Assembly: GCF_038561955.2 (NCBI RefSeq)
Contig: NZ_CP138333.2
Location: forward strand, 558,001 to 622,000
Reading direction: 5' to 3'
Source: Salinicoccus sp. Bachu38
Lineage (GTDB): Bacteria > Bacillota > Bacilli > Staphylococcales > Salinicoccaceae
DNA length: 64,000 bases
Both the position numbers and the translations under genes were made by a program. The notes under the pieces are model-generated. The model ran no database searches. It was not told the origin of the DNA and saw only the letters and a program-made list of their open reading frames with translations. Positions within the stretch are counted from its first letter, which is position 1; each line of letters starts with the position of its first letter. Shown here piece by piece: positions 8,612 through 17,689 of the stretch.

Positions 8612-9574
8612 ATGAAAAATGTAGGAGTTTTGGGTCTGGGAAACTATGTACCGGAAAAGGTATTTACCAACCATGACTTTGAAAAGATACTTGATACGTC
8701 CGACGAATGGATAACAGAAATGACAGGAATCAAAGAACGCCGTTATGCCGAAGATTTGGATACAAGCGACATGGCCTATGAAGCGGCCAAGGAAGCGATA
8801 GAGAATTCAGGCGTCAAGGCTGAAGAAATCGATCTGGTCATCGTTGCGACTTCGACAGGGGACCACCAGTTTCCGACCGTTGCGACTACGCTGCAGAAGC
8901 GGCTTGGATTGAGGCCGGTACCGTCAATGGACCAGCTGGCAGCCTGCACAGGCTTCATCTACGCGATGGTCACAGCCCAGCAGTTCATCCAGACGGGGAC
9001 ATATGATCATGTGCTGGTGATCGGGGCGGACAAGCTGTCCAAAATCACCGACTTCAATGACCGTTCCACAGCAGTCCTGTTCGGTGATGGCGCCGGCGCT
9101 GTCGTCATGGGCGAAGTGGCGGAGGGCTACGGCATGCATTCCTTCGAACTCGGTAGCAACGGGCATGGCGGTCCGTACCTGTACGACGATGAAGAGAATG
9201 GCAACATCAGGATGAACGGCCGGGAAGTCTATAAGTTTGCCGTCAGGCAGATGGGGGAGTCCAGCGTCAATGTGACGGAGAAGGCGGGCCTGTCCAAAGA
9301 AGACATCGATATGCTGGTGCCGCACCAGGCGAACATCCGGATCATGAATGCAGCACGCGAACGCATGGGCCTGCCCGAGGACCGCATGAGTATAACCGTT
9401 GACAGATATGGAAATACTTCGGCTGCGTCAATACCGTTAAGTATCCATCATGAAGTTAAAAATGGTAGAATAAAGTCAGGAGACACCCTCGTTCTGGTCG
9501 GCTTTGGTGGCGGACTGACATGGGGGGCAATTTGCCTGACATGGGGAGACAATAAGGAGGAAACTCATGGATAA
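8612..9574 (+). CDS. fabH: 3-oxoacyl-ACP synthase III FabH
   Basis: This cytosolic enzyme condenses acyl-CoA primers with malonyl-ACP to start fatty acid synthesis; in staphylococci it prefers branched primers. It is 320 residues with the catalytic triad visible: Cys112 in ACTGF, His238 in PHQAN, Asn268 in GNTSA. It overlaps fabF by 8 nt (ATGGATAA), so the two are translationally coupled. A FapR operator precedes it. Confidence 0.96.
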   Translation: MKNVGVLGLGNYVPEKVFTNHDFEKILDTSDEWITEMTGIKERRYAEDLDTSDMAYEAAKEAIENSGVKAEEIDLVIVATSTGDHQFPTVATTLQKRLGLRPVPSMDQLAACTGFIYAMVTAQQFIQTGTYDHVLVIGADKLSKITDFNDRSTAVLFGDGAGAVVMGEVAEGYGMHSFELGSNGHGGPYLYDDEENGNIRMNGREVYKFAVRQMGESSVNVTEKAGLSKEDIDMLVPHQANIRIMNAARERMGLPEDRMSITVDRYGNTSAASIPLSIHHEVKNGRIKSGDTLVLVGFGGGLTWGAICLTWGDNKEETHG

Positions 9575-10808
9575 GAGAAGAGTAGTAATTACAGGTATCG
9601 GTGCGTTGACGCCAATCGGCAATTCTGCGCCTGAAACCTGGGAGAATGCCCTCAAGGGAGTAAATGGTATCGATAAGATTACCCGCATCGACAACAGTGA
9701 ATATAACGTTCACGTTGCGGGGGAGCTTAAGGATTTCAATATTGAAGACTATATGGAGAAGAAGGAAGCGCGCCGCATGGACCGCTTTACCCAATATGCG
9801 ATGGTAGCATCCGACGAGGCGGTCAAGGACAGCGGTCTTGAAATCACGGATGACAACCGCGAGCGCATCGGTGTATGGATCGGTTCCGGCATCGGTGGCC
9901 TTCAGGCGCTCGAAGAAGGGTTCAGAGTAATGCATGAGCGTGGACCACGCAGAGTGAGTCCATTCTTCGTACCGATGATGATTCCGGACATGGCAAGCGG
10001 CCAGGTTTCCATCAAGCACGGACTGAAGGGCCCGAATGGTGCCACAGTTACTGCCTGCGCCACAGGTACAAACTCCATCGGTGAAGCATTCAAATTCATC
10101 GAACGCGGCCAGGCGGATGCCATGGTAACAGGAGGAACCGAAGCGCCAATCACCCGGATGGGGCTGGCAGGTTTCCAGGCCAACAAAGCCCTGACGACTG
10201 CAGAGGATCCAAACAAGGCCTCCCGTCCATACTCCGAGGACAGGGATGGATTCGTCATTGGTGAAGGCGCAGGAATCGTCATGCTGGAAGAACTCGAGCA
10301 TGCGAAAGCACGCGGTGCAAAAATATATGGTGAAGTGGTCGGCTATGGCACAACAGGCGATGCACACCATATCACGGCTCCGGCTGAAGAAGGTGAAGGC
10401 GGTGCCCGTGCAATGATTGAAGCGATGAAGGATGCTGGCATCAATCCTGATGAGATCGGCTACATCAACGGACACGGTACAAGTACACAGTACAATGACC
10501 TGTTCGAAACGATGGCCATCCGCAATGTATTCAAGGACCATGCCTACAATCTGCTCGTCAACTCCACAAAATCAATGACAGGGCACCTGCTCGGTGGTAC
10601 CGGCGGAATGGAAGCCATCATCACCGTACTCAGTCTGAGGGACGGCAAGGTGCACCCGACGATCAATCTGGACAATCCGGACCCGGAACTCGACTTGAAT
10701 TATGTAACAGAAGGTGCAGTGGAAGCGGATCTCCGCTACGCGATTTCCAACAGCTTCGGTTTCGGTGGGCACAATGCGAGCCTGGTATTCAAAAAATACG
10801 AAGCATAA
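9567..10808 (+). CDS. fabF: 3-oxoacyl-ACP synthase II FabF
   Basis: The elongating condensing enzyme of type II fatty acid synthesis, 413 residues. Cys164 in ACATGTNS, the first histidine in [10 protein letters not shown] (usually AHGTST, a conservative change) and the second in [10 protein letters not shown] form the active site. GGAGGAAACTC precedes the ATG. Second gene of the fabHF operon; ended by a strong terminator. Confidence 0.96.
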   Translation: MDKRRVVITGIGALTPIGNSAPETWENALKGVNGIDKITRIDNSEYNVHVAGELKDFNIEDYMEKKEARRMDRFTQYAMVASDEAVKDSGLEITDDNRERIGVWIGSGIGGLQALEEGFRVMHERGPRRVSPFFVPMMIPDMASGQVSIKHGLKGPNGATVTACATGTNSIGEAFKFIERGQADAMVTGGTEAPITRMGLAGFQANKALTTAEDPNKASRPYSEDRDGFVIGEGAGIVMLEELEHAKARGAKIYGEVVGYGTTGDAHHITAPAEEGEGGARAMIEAMKDAGINPDEIGYINGHGTSTQYNDLFETMAIRNVFKDHAYNLLVNSTKSMTGHLLGGTGGMEAIITVLSLRDGKVHPTINLDNPDPELDLNYVTEGAVEADLRYAISNSFGFGGHNASLVFKKYEA

Positions 10809-10818
10809 TATATAGATG

Positions 10819-10853
10819 AAGCCTGTTTTCCAGTGTGGAAAACAGGCTTTTTT
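10819..10853 (+). terminator. fabHF terminator
   Basis: A perfect 14-bp stem (AAGCCTGTTTTCCA / TGGAAAACAGGCTT) with GTG loop and T-run. Confidence 0.93.
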
Positions 10854-10871
10854 GCACCCTTGTGCATCCCT

Positions 10872-10991
10872 CTTGCAGTCGTAGCGCCTGCCACTGCGAA
10901 TTGGGGGCCTAACTTGCAGTCGCAACGCCTGCCACTGCGAATTGGAGGCCTAACTTGCAGTCGTAGCGTCTGCCGCTGTGAATTGGATGTC
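10872..10991 (+). repeat. 41-bp tandem repeat array A (3 copies)
   Basis: Three copies start at 10872, 10913 and 10954, exactly 41 bp apart. Each contains CTTGCAGTCG, then CTGCC(A/G)CTG and GAATTGG. The array fills the gap between the converging fabF and trpS genes and lies between their facing terminators. Orientation is the same as array F. Confidence 0.9.
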
Positions 10992-11010
10992 ACAAATTCT
11001 TTTCATGCAA

Positions 11011-11041
11011 CAAAAATGCGAGCAAGGGTAGCCCTGCTCGC
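11011..11041 (-). terminator. trpS terminator
   Basis: On the minus strand GCGAGCAGGG-CTA-CCCTTGCTCGC is followed by ATTTTTG. Confidence 0.85.
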
Positions 11042-11054
11042 CTCAATATGAAAT

Positions 11055-12071
<1,017 letters not shown>

Positions 12072-12086
12072 TTAGTCATTATATAT

Positions 12087-12115
12087 ATGATAATAAACTT
12101 CCGGCCTGCTTGCAA
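12087..12115 (-). promoter_or_regulatory. trpS promoter
   Basis: Minus strand: TTGCAA (12115-12110), 17 bp, TATCAT (12092-12087). Predicted leader is only about 25 nt. The rest of 12116-12340 is AT-rich and holds the spx promoter region: TATAAT at 12275-12280 with a weak -35, and an ATTAT-TAC-ATAAT dyad at 12174-12186. Confidence 0.55.
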
Positions 12116-12340
12116 TATGGACACACCGATGCTGATATTTAATATAACCATAATTTTTCTAAAAATTTGTGAGATTATTACATAATTCTCATTTTATTTT
12201 AATGTTCACGCTGTATAGTACAAAGTGTAAATAAAGTTTATACATCAATCCATCCAAGTTATATGAATCATGTTTATAATACAGATGAACCGGGTATAGA
12301 CTATTGTTACAAATCTTTTTAAAATTGGAGTGTGAGTTGT

Positions 12341-12739
12341 ATGGTAACACTTTTTACTTCTCCAAGCTGCACATCATGCCGTAAAGCGAAAGCATGGTTA
12401 CAAGAACATGAAATTCCTTATAATGAAAGAAATATATTCTCTGAACCACTTACATTGGACGAAGTGAAGTCCATTCTCAGAATGACTGAAGATGGCACAG
12501 ATGAAATTATTTCTACAAGATCCAAGACTTTCCAAAAACTTAATGTAGATATCGACAGCTTGCCAATGCAGGAACTTTACACATTGATCATGGAGAATCC
12601 AGGCCTTCTCAGAAGACCGATCATCATGGATGAAAAGCGTCTTCAGGTTGGTTACAACGAAGACGAAATCCGCCGTTTCCTGCCCCGTACAGTGAGAACT
12701 TTCCACTTGATGGAAGCCAAGCGTCTCGCTGAACTATAA
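12341..12739 (+). CDS. spx: Redox-responsive RNA polymerase-binding regulator Spx
   Basis: An ArsC-fold protein that binds the alpha C-terminal domain of RNA polymerase and redirects transcription under thiol stress. It is 132 residues. The redox switch Cys10-x-x-Cys13 (SPSCTSC), Gly52 region (TEDGTDEI) and RPI segment are present. The ATG at 12341 is preferred over the in-frame GTG at 12332 because it matches the family N-terminus MVTLFTSP. The adaptors MecA and YjbH are encoded nearby; in this family YjbH delivers Spx to ClpXP. Confidence 0.96.
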   Translation: MVTLFTSPSCTSCRKAKAWLQEHEIPYNERNIFSEPLTLDEVKSILRMTEDGTDEIISTRSKTFQKLNVDIDSLPMQELYTLIMENPGLLRRPIIMDEKRLQVGYNEDEIRRFLPRTVRTFHLMEAKRLAEL

Positions 12740-12782
12740 GCATATTTCCCCCCCAACAACTGATATAATACTTACGTTTGAG

Positions 12783-12817
12783 ATGCCCGCAGATTACTTG
12801 ATATCTGTGGGTATTTT
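12783..12817 (+). terminator. spx terminator
   Basis: ATGCCCGCAGAT pairs with ATCTGTGGGTAT (two wobble pairs) around an 8-nt loop, followed by TTTT. Confidence 0.7.
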
Positions 12818-12915
12818 GGCGTATAATGACATGACAATTCCAAAAGTGGTTTTACCTCATAAGAATAAGGTATAATATAAATAAGAATCATACTTGAAGG
12901 AGAGGAGTGAGAAGT

Positions 12916-13566
12916 ATGAGGATTGAAAGAATTGATGACTCGACGATCAAATTTTTCATTACCTACCAGGACATCGAGAATCGCGGATTTGATAGAGAAG
13001 ACCTATGGATGAACCGTAAACGTGGCGAAGAGTTCTTCTGGTCCATAATGGACGAAGTGAACCACGAGCATGAAGAAGATTTCTCAATGGAAGGGCCGCT
13101 ATGGATCCAAGTGCATGCCTATGACAAGGGGATTGAAGTGGTGGTTTCCAAATCTCAGGATGATAAACCATTCTCAACGGAGCAGACGCCTATGGATATA
13201 AATAATAATGATGTTGAACAGTTCCTTGAAAGCATTTCCGGAGACAAGGAAGAAATTGCACCAGTGACGAAAGAGCCGGTCATGGTGAAATTCAATGACT
13301 TTGAGGACCTTATCAAGTATGCACACGAAGTTGAAGTCGATGAAACGCAGTATGAAGACCTGCTCATCGTACACGAAGGCAGCTACTACTATCAGATTTT
13401 CTTCGACTATCGCATGGACTACATGGACATGGAGCGTATTGAAGCGAAGCTTCTCGAATACAGTTCTCCTGCAGAAGTATCCAGCATGGTGGTCGAGGAG
13501 TACGGTGAAATCATCATGAGCATCAACGTGAGAGCTCGAGTAAGAAGATTTTTTAAAGAAAAATAA
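12916..13566 (+). CDS. mecA: Adaptor protein MecA
   Basis: A 216-residue ClpC adaptor that selects substrates for proteolysis, classically ComK in Bacillus. The N-terminal substrate-binding part starts MRIERIDDSTIKFFITYQDI; the C-terminal ClpC-binding domain begins near residue 115 and ends with AEVSSMVVEEYGE. An acidic linker joins them. The ATG at 12916, eight nt after AGGAG, is preferred to the GTG at 12907. comK is in this same window, so the ComK-MecA-Clp circuit may operate. It is unrelated to the methicillin-resistance gene of the same name. Confidence 0.93.
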   Translation: MRIERIDDSTIKFFITYQDIENRGFDREDLWMNRKRGEEFFWSIMDEVNHEHEEDFSMEGPLWIQVHAYDKGIEVVVSKSQDDKPFSTEQTPMDINNNDVEQFLESISGDKEEIAPVTKEPVMVKFNDFEDLIKYAHEVEVDETQYEDLLIVHEGSYYYQIFFDYRMDYMDMERIEAKLLEYSSPAEVSSMVVEEYGEIIMSINVRARVRRFFKEK

Positions 13567-13585
13567 TTTACTTGAATCGAAAATA

Positions 13586-13632
13586 AATCAAAAACCCCCT
13601 TTTCTACCATATATAGAAGAGGAGGTTTTTTT
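13586..13632 (+). promoter_or_regulatory. Leader element of coiA, shared with the NERD gene
   Basis: The element runs AATCAAAA, 6 nt, TTTTC, 1 nt, ACCATATATAG, then a GAGGAGG ribosome site and T-run up to the ATG. About 36 of 47 positions match 48287-48332. AAAACCCCCTTTT is an exact AAAA-N5-TTTT box, the form bound by ComK in Bacillus. The segment can also fold into a hairpin with the ribosome site, partly acting as the mecA terminator. Confidence 0.55.
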
Positions 13633-14589
13633 ATGTTCATAGCAAACGACAGCAATGGTACAAGAATTACAGCGAACGAGGCACAAAAAGGGGCGGGATA
13701 TTTCTGCCCGGTATGCGAAGCACCCGTCACTTTCAAGGCGGGCAATATCAAGACGGCCCACTTTTCCCATCACAGGATCGTCGACTGCACCCGCTACCTT
13801 TACAAAAAGGAGTCGCTCCAGCATCTTGAAGCGAAGCACGATCTATATCAGGCATTGGACAGTCAGCACAGGGTCTCGATGGAGTACTATCTTCCCGAAA
13901 TCGAACAGATTCCCGATCTGCTGGTCGGCAAAAGGGCGCTTGAAATCCAGTATTCCGCCATTTCCCCGGAACTCATCACCGAGCGGTCGAAAGGATACCA
14001 TTCCCTCGGCATGGATGTCATCTGGCTCCTTGATGAGGCGGCCATCAAAAAGGCGGACGGCTGCATCATTCCCACGCACTTCCAGCTGTCCACGCTCTAT
14101 AATACTTCACTCTTCACCTATTCGAACCATCATAAGCGGCTGATGAAATGGGGGCTCAGGCATCACAGGGGAGGCAATCGCTGGACTTTCCATGCTTCAG
14201 AAATCGCTCCGCATGACCTGCTCGGCCTCCACCCCAGGGAACCTGTCCGGCCGCTTGCGCTCAAACAGGGGGACATCAGACGCATGATCCAGCGGGAACG
14301 CCAGCAGAAGAATCGCCTGAATCCGACACTTACATTCCTCTATCAGCTCTCCCTGGATTCCCGGAGTCTGCCACCACACCTGTGCATGAGTGTCGAGCCG
14401 GAGCGCTGGATACTGAACCCGCCGCTGGAATGGAAGCTGTATATCATGTATGGTCTGGAGAAGGGGACATTCGACTGGCAACAGTTCAGCCGCTTCATCC
14501 ATATGCGTGAAATACAGGCTGCGCCTCCGAAAGAGGAGGTGCTGAGGGCACTCCTGGCCGCCTATAAAATGTTATATATTTCACAATAA
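13633..14589 (+). CDS. coiA: Competence protein CoiA-like nuclease
   Basis: A 318-residue CoiA-family protein, needed in transformable Firmicutes for processing of incoming DNA during recombination. An N-terminal Cys pair (FCPVC) with AHFSHH suggests a zinc site. The central part has a PD-(D/E)xK nuclease pattern: IPDLLVGKRALEIQYS around residues 97-112. It sits between mecA and pepF as in Bacillus and staphylococci. The leader is shared with another gene of this window. Confidence 0.88.
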   Translation: MFIANDSNGTRITANEAQKGAGYFCPVCEAPVTFKAGNIKTAHFSHHRIVDCTRYLYKKESLQHLEAKHDLYQALDSQHRVSMEYYLPEIEQIPDLLVGKRALEIQYSAISPELITERSKGYHSLGMDVIWLLDEAAIKKADGCIIPTHFQLSTLYNTSLFTYSNHHKRLMKWGLRHHRGGNRWTFHASEIAPHDLLGLHPREPVRPLALKQGDIRRMIQRERQQKNRLNPTLTFLYQLSLDSRSLPPHLCMSVEPERWILNPPLEWKLYIMYGLEKGTFDWQQFSRFIHMREIQAAPPKEEVLRALLAAYKMLYISQ

Positions 14590-14657
14590 ACTTCGGTACT
14601 TGAAATTTCTGATGAATATTGAGAAAATTATATCATCAGACAAATGGAGGGGTAATT

Positions 14658-16457
14658 ATGTCAAAAGTCATTACACGTCAGGAACAGGAAGAAAAAAATA
14701 CTTGGAATCTTGAAACCATCTTCGAATCCGATGCAGCATTCGAAGAGAAATATAAAGAATTGGAAGGCCGCCTGGGGGAAGAGGAACGGTTCAAGGGCCA
14801 AATCGATTCACTGGATACACTCGCCGACGCGCTGGAGACGGAGCGGGAGCTGAGTGAAGAGATCGGCAGGCTGTTCGTCTATGCACACTTGAAGCATGAC
14901 CAGGATACATCCGACGACACATACAGTGCGCTGGAATCAAAGGCACGTACGCTCGTCGTCAAGTTCAATACCGCCTGGAGTTTCCTCGTACCGGAGATCA
15001 TGAAGGTCGATGAGGAGACGCTGGAAGAGTGGCGCAATGACCCGCGCCTCAGCGAGTTTTCCTTCGACCTTGAGAAGCTCAACAGGAAGCGCGCATACGT
15101 ACTCAGCGACAAGGAGGAGAAGCTTCTGGCACAGGCAGGGGAAGTCATGTCGAATCCGACTTCCACATTCGGCATGTTCAACAATGCTGATCTCGAATTC
15201 CCGGATGCGGTCGATTCCGAAGGCAACACACATGCGCTGACACAGGGCACGTACATCGATCTGCTCAAATCAAGCGACCGTGAATTGAGAAAATCGGCCT
15301 ATGAAAACCTGTACAGGACATACGGCGCCTACAGGAATACGCTCAGCCAGACGCTCCAGGGTGTCGTCAGCACACATGTATTCCAGGCCCAGGCACGCGG
15401 CTATGATTCCGCAAGGCATCAGGCGCTGTCCAACAACTTCATTCCGGAAGAAGTCTACGACAACCTTGTGAAGACGGTGAATGATCACCTGCACCTGATG
15501 CACCGCTATACGGAGCTCCGCAGGCAGATGCTCGGCCTCGACAAGCTCAAAATGTATGATGTCTATACACCGATGGTCAAGGATGTCGATTTCGAGATGA
15601 GCTATGAGGAAGCGAAGGACTGGATGCTCGCATCACTCGAGCCGATGGGTGAGACGTATGTGAACATCATCAAGGAAGGCCTCGAGAGCCGCTGGGTCGA
15701 TGTGTATGAGAATAAAGGGAAGCGGAGCGGCGCCTATTCCTCCGGCACATACGGCACGAATCCGTTCATCCTCATGAACTGGCAGGATAACGTAAACAAT
15801 CTCTTTACGCTGACACATGAATTCGGACACAGTGTCCACAGCTACTACAGCAGGCAGAACCAGCCTTCCAACACCTCCGGCTACTCCATCTTCGTCGCCG
15901 AGGTCGCCAGCAACTTCAACGAAGCACTGCTTGCAGACTACATGTTCAAAAATCTTGAAGATACGAAGAAGAAGCTCTATCTGCTGAATGAACAGCTCGA
16001 AGGATTCAGGGGCTCCGTCTTCAGGCAGACGATGTTCGCCGAATTCGAGCACAAGATCCACTCCATGAAGGAGGCGGGGGAACCGCTCACAGCCGGCAGG
16101 CTGAATGAAGTGTACGGGGAGCTCAACCGCAAGTACTTCGGTGACGCGGTCGACTATGATGACCATATCGAAGTCGAGTGGGCACGCATCCCGCACTTCT
16201 ATATGAACTATTATGTATATCAGTACTCCACCGGCTACGCGGCGGCCGCGAGCCTGTCCAAACAGGTGCTCGAGGAAGGCGATGCGACGGCGGAGCGCTA
16301 CATCAATGAATTCCTGAAAAAGGGATCGTCCGACTACCCGATCAACGTACTGAAAAATGCCGGTGTCGACATGACGACATCAGAACCGATCGAGAACGCC
16401 ATGAAGGTATTCGAATCACAGCTCGACCAGTTCGAGGCATTGCTCGAAGAAGTATAG
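14658..16457 (+). CDS. pepF: Oligoendopeptidase F
   Basis: An M3-family zinc metallopeptidase of 599 residues that cleaves short peptides in the cytosol, likely handling peptides imported by Opp. The zinc motif is HEFGH in FTLTHEFGHSVHSYYS, with the downstream glutamate segment VAEVASNFNEALL. The ATG at 14658 follows GGAGGGG; upstream in-frame codons have no ribosome site. Confidence 0.95.
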   Translation: MSKVITRQEQEEKNTWNLETIFESDAAFEEKYKELEGRLGEEERFKGQIDSLDTLADALETERELSEEIGRLFVYAHLKHDQDTSDDTYSALESKARTLVVKFNTAWSFLVPEIMKVDEETLEEWRNDPRLSEFSFDLEKLNRKRAYVLSDKEEKLLAQAGEVMSNPTSTFGMFNNADLEFPDAVDSEGNTHALTQGTYIDLLKSSDRELRKSAYENLYRTYGAYRNTLSQTLQGVVSTHVFQAQARGYDSARHQALSNNFIPEEVYDNLVKTVNDHLHLMHRYTELRRQMLGLDKLKMYDVYTPMVKDVDFEMSYEEAKDWMLASLEPMGETYVNIIKEGLESRWVDVYENKGKRSGAYSSGTYGTNPFILMNWQDNVNNLFTLTHEFGHSVHSYYSRQNQPSNTSGYSIFVAEVASNFNEALLADYMFKNLEDTKKKLYLLNEQLEGFRGSVFRQTMFAEFEHKIHSMKEAGEPLTAGRLNEVYGELNRKYFGDAVDYDDHIEVEWARIPHFYMNYYVYQYSTGYAAAASLSKQVLEEGDATAERYINEFLKKGSSDYPINVLKNAGVDMTTSEPIENAMKVFESQLDQFEALLEEV

Positions 16458-16469
16458 AAATTGGAAGAA

Positions 16470-16512
16470 ACTCCCGACCTTTGATCTTTTTCGATGGTCG
16501 GGGTGTTTTTTA
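16470..16512 (+). terminator. pepF terminator
   Basis: CTCCCGACC pairs with GGTCGGGGTG over a loop of about 16 nt and is followed by six T. Confidence 0.8.
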
Positions 16513-16587
16513 GTTTGAGCAATAAACTATACATGTACTATTTTTACATACAAGTTATACAGTGAATGCGTTTTCATTATGTCCATA

Positions 16588-16638
16588 TTGTGAAAAGCCA
16601 TTCAAAATGTTGTCTAGAGCCTTAAACCATGGTATATT
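16588..16638 (+). promoter_or_regulatory. RsaE promoter with respiratory-type upstream site
   Basis: TTGTCT (16610-16615), 17 bp, TATATT (16633-16638). Directly upstream lies TTGTGAA (16588-16594) with an imperfect inverted copy TTCAAAA (16601-16607). This resembles ResD/SrrA or Rex boxes, the known regulators of RoxS/RsaE, though the 6-bp spacing is not the usual 4 bp of Rex sites. Confidence 0.6.
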
Positions 16639-16645
16639 TTAGACA

Positions 16646-16749
16646 TGAAATTTTTATCACTGAAACATACCCCTTTGTTAAAACAGTGAAAAATTTCTCC
16701 CATCCCCTTTGTTTGAGCAGCACACTATAGAAGGTGTGCTGCTTTTTTA
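16646..16749 (+). ncRNA. rsaE: Small regulatory RNA RsaE (RoxS)
   Basis: The sequence closely matches the staphylococcal RsaE/RoxS RNA as recalled: GAAATTTTTATCACTG at the 5' end, ACATACCCCTTTGTT, then GTGAAAAATTTCTCCCATCC with the two C-rich seed motifs, and a GCAGCACAC/GTGTGCTGC terminator plus T-run. It lies between pepF and yjbH, the same neighbourhood as in S. aureus and B. subtilis. RsaE base-pairs through its UCCCC-type motifs with mRNAs of central metabolism and respiration. The 5' end is placed 8-9 nt after the -10. Confidence 0.92.
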
Positions 16750-16780
16750 TTTGCATTAGTTTAATCTGCATACATTTATG

Positions 16781-16816
16781 GCGCGGTGATCCTCATTGGA
16801 TTCCCGCGCTTTTTTT
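16781..16816 (+). terminator. Second terminator-like hairpin after RsaE
   Basis: GCGCGGtGATCC pairs with GGATTcCCGCGC over a 5-nt loop, then seven T. It lies only 31 nt after the RsaE terminator with no gene between, so it may be a back-up terminator or the end of a longer RsaE form. The remaining 16817-16937 shows nothing else recognisable. Confidence 0.7.
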
Positions 16817-16937
16817 GTGCAGTGGAACCCAACTGTACTTTCCACCAGACACATGGAACATATGATGTCCCCAAATTCCTCCAGAATATTAATCTCCTCT
16901 TCAAATACCCCATTGTCACAAATTCGACTTGACCAAC

Positions 16938-16980
16938 CGTGATATGCATCACGTTAAAAGATGTATTTAAAATATATAAT
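16938..16980 (+). promoter_or_regulatory. Crp/Fnr-type site and promoter of the ba3 oxidase operon
   Basis: CGTGATATGCATCACG (16938-16953) is an inverted repeat with GTGA-N6-TCAC, the Crp/Fnr half-sites. TATAAT is at 16975-16980 with no good -35. With a start near 16987 the dyad centre falls at -41.5, the classic class II activator position. A Crp-family regulator is encoded at the end of the cluster (20549-21250). Confidence 0.65.
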
Positions 16981-17034
16981 TAAATCAAGATAAATTTACG
17001 GGATCAACCGATAAAGGAGAAAGGGGAGAGCGGC

Positions 17035-17199
17035 ATGAAACGGAAATATACGAAACCGCCCTACACTACAGTATATGAACCTTCACAGGAGGAATTGGAC
17101 TCCCTGAAGGGAACTCTGTTTTCCACAGTCGTCTTTGTAGGCGGAACGATCATTTTATTCGTACTGTTGCTATTGATGTTCTACATGATGAGATTCTAG
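17035..17199 (+). CDS. Small single-helix subunit of the ba3-type oxidase
   Basis: A 54-residue protein: a polar N-terminus (MKRKYTKPPYTTVYEPSQEE) and one membrane helix (about residues 29-52). GGGGAG precedes the ATG. It stands directly upstream of subunit II (16 nt), the position of the subunit IIa family in ba3 oxidases of Thermus and Bacillales. The assignment rests on size, topology and context. Confidence 0.7.
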   Translation: MKRKYTKPPYTTVYEPSQEELDSLKGTLFSTVVFVGGTIILFVLLLLMFYMMRF

Positions 17200-17215
17200 A
17201 TGGGAGAGACAAGAA

Positions 17216-17686
17216 ATGAAAATGCACAGATTTGAAGAGATATGGCTCATATTTGGAGTGGCTGTCCTGGTCATTTCGATGGCGATTACAGGATACCAGG
17301 CATTTGCGCAGGGAATGGGGCCTCCAAGCCACAAGGAGACGATCGACCCGACCCAGGTGGAAAACACGGCACCGTTCGACAACCCGGGAGTCTACCAGAC
17401 CGGGGAGAATGAATATGAAGTGGTGATGGCGCTTCAGGCGTTCAGCTTTGAGCCCAGTGAAATCACCGTCCCGAAAGGCGCGGAAGTGACATTCATCATG
17501 ACATCGAAGGATGTCATCCATGGTGTCAGCGCACCGCATACGAACTTGAACACGATGGTTGTACCGGGACAGGTCCAGCGCATCACACAGACGTTCCATG
17601 AATCAGAGGAGTTTCTTCTGGTCTGTAACGAATACTGCGGAACCGGGCATCAGATGATGTCTGCGACCATAACGGTGGAGGAATAG
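17216..17686 (+). CDS. Cytochrome c oxidase subunit II, ba3-type (CuA)
   Basis: A 156-residue electron-entry subunit: one N-terminal helix (about residues 9-29) and an external cupredoxin domain. The CuA ligands are complete: His102 (VIHGVS), Cys137 and Cys141 (CNEYC), His145 and Met147 or Met148 (GHQMM). It takes electrons from a cytochrome c-type donor and passes them to subunit I. Gap to subunit I is 3 nt. Confidence 0.92.
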   Translation: MKMHRFEEIWLIFGVAVLVISMAITGYQAFAQGMGPPSHKETIDPTQVENTAPFDNPGVYQTGENEYEVVMALQAFSFEPSEITVPKGAEVTFIMTSKDVIHGVSAPHTNLNTMVVPGQVQRITQTFHESEEFLLVCNEYCGTGHQMMSATITVEE

Positions 17687-17689
17687 GCA

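Noticed and set aside
12174-12186. PerR or YodB operator upstream of spx
   Set aside because: ATTAT-TAC-ATAAT is a short AT dyad that does not meet the 7-1-7 PerR pattern; too weak to call.
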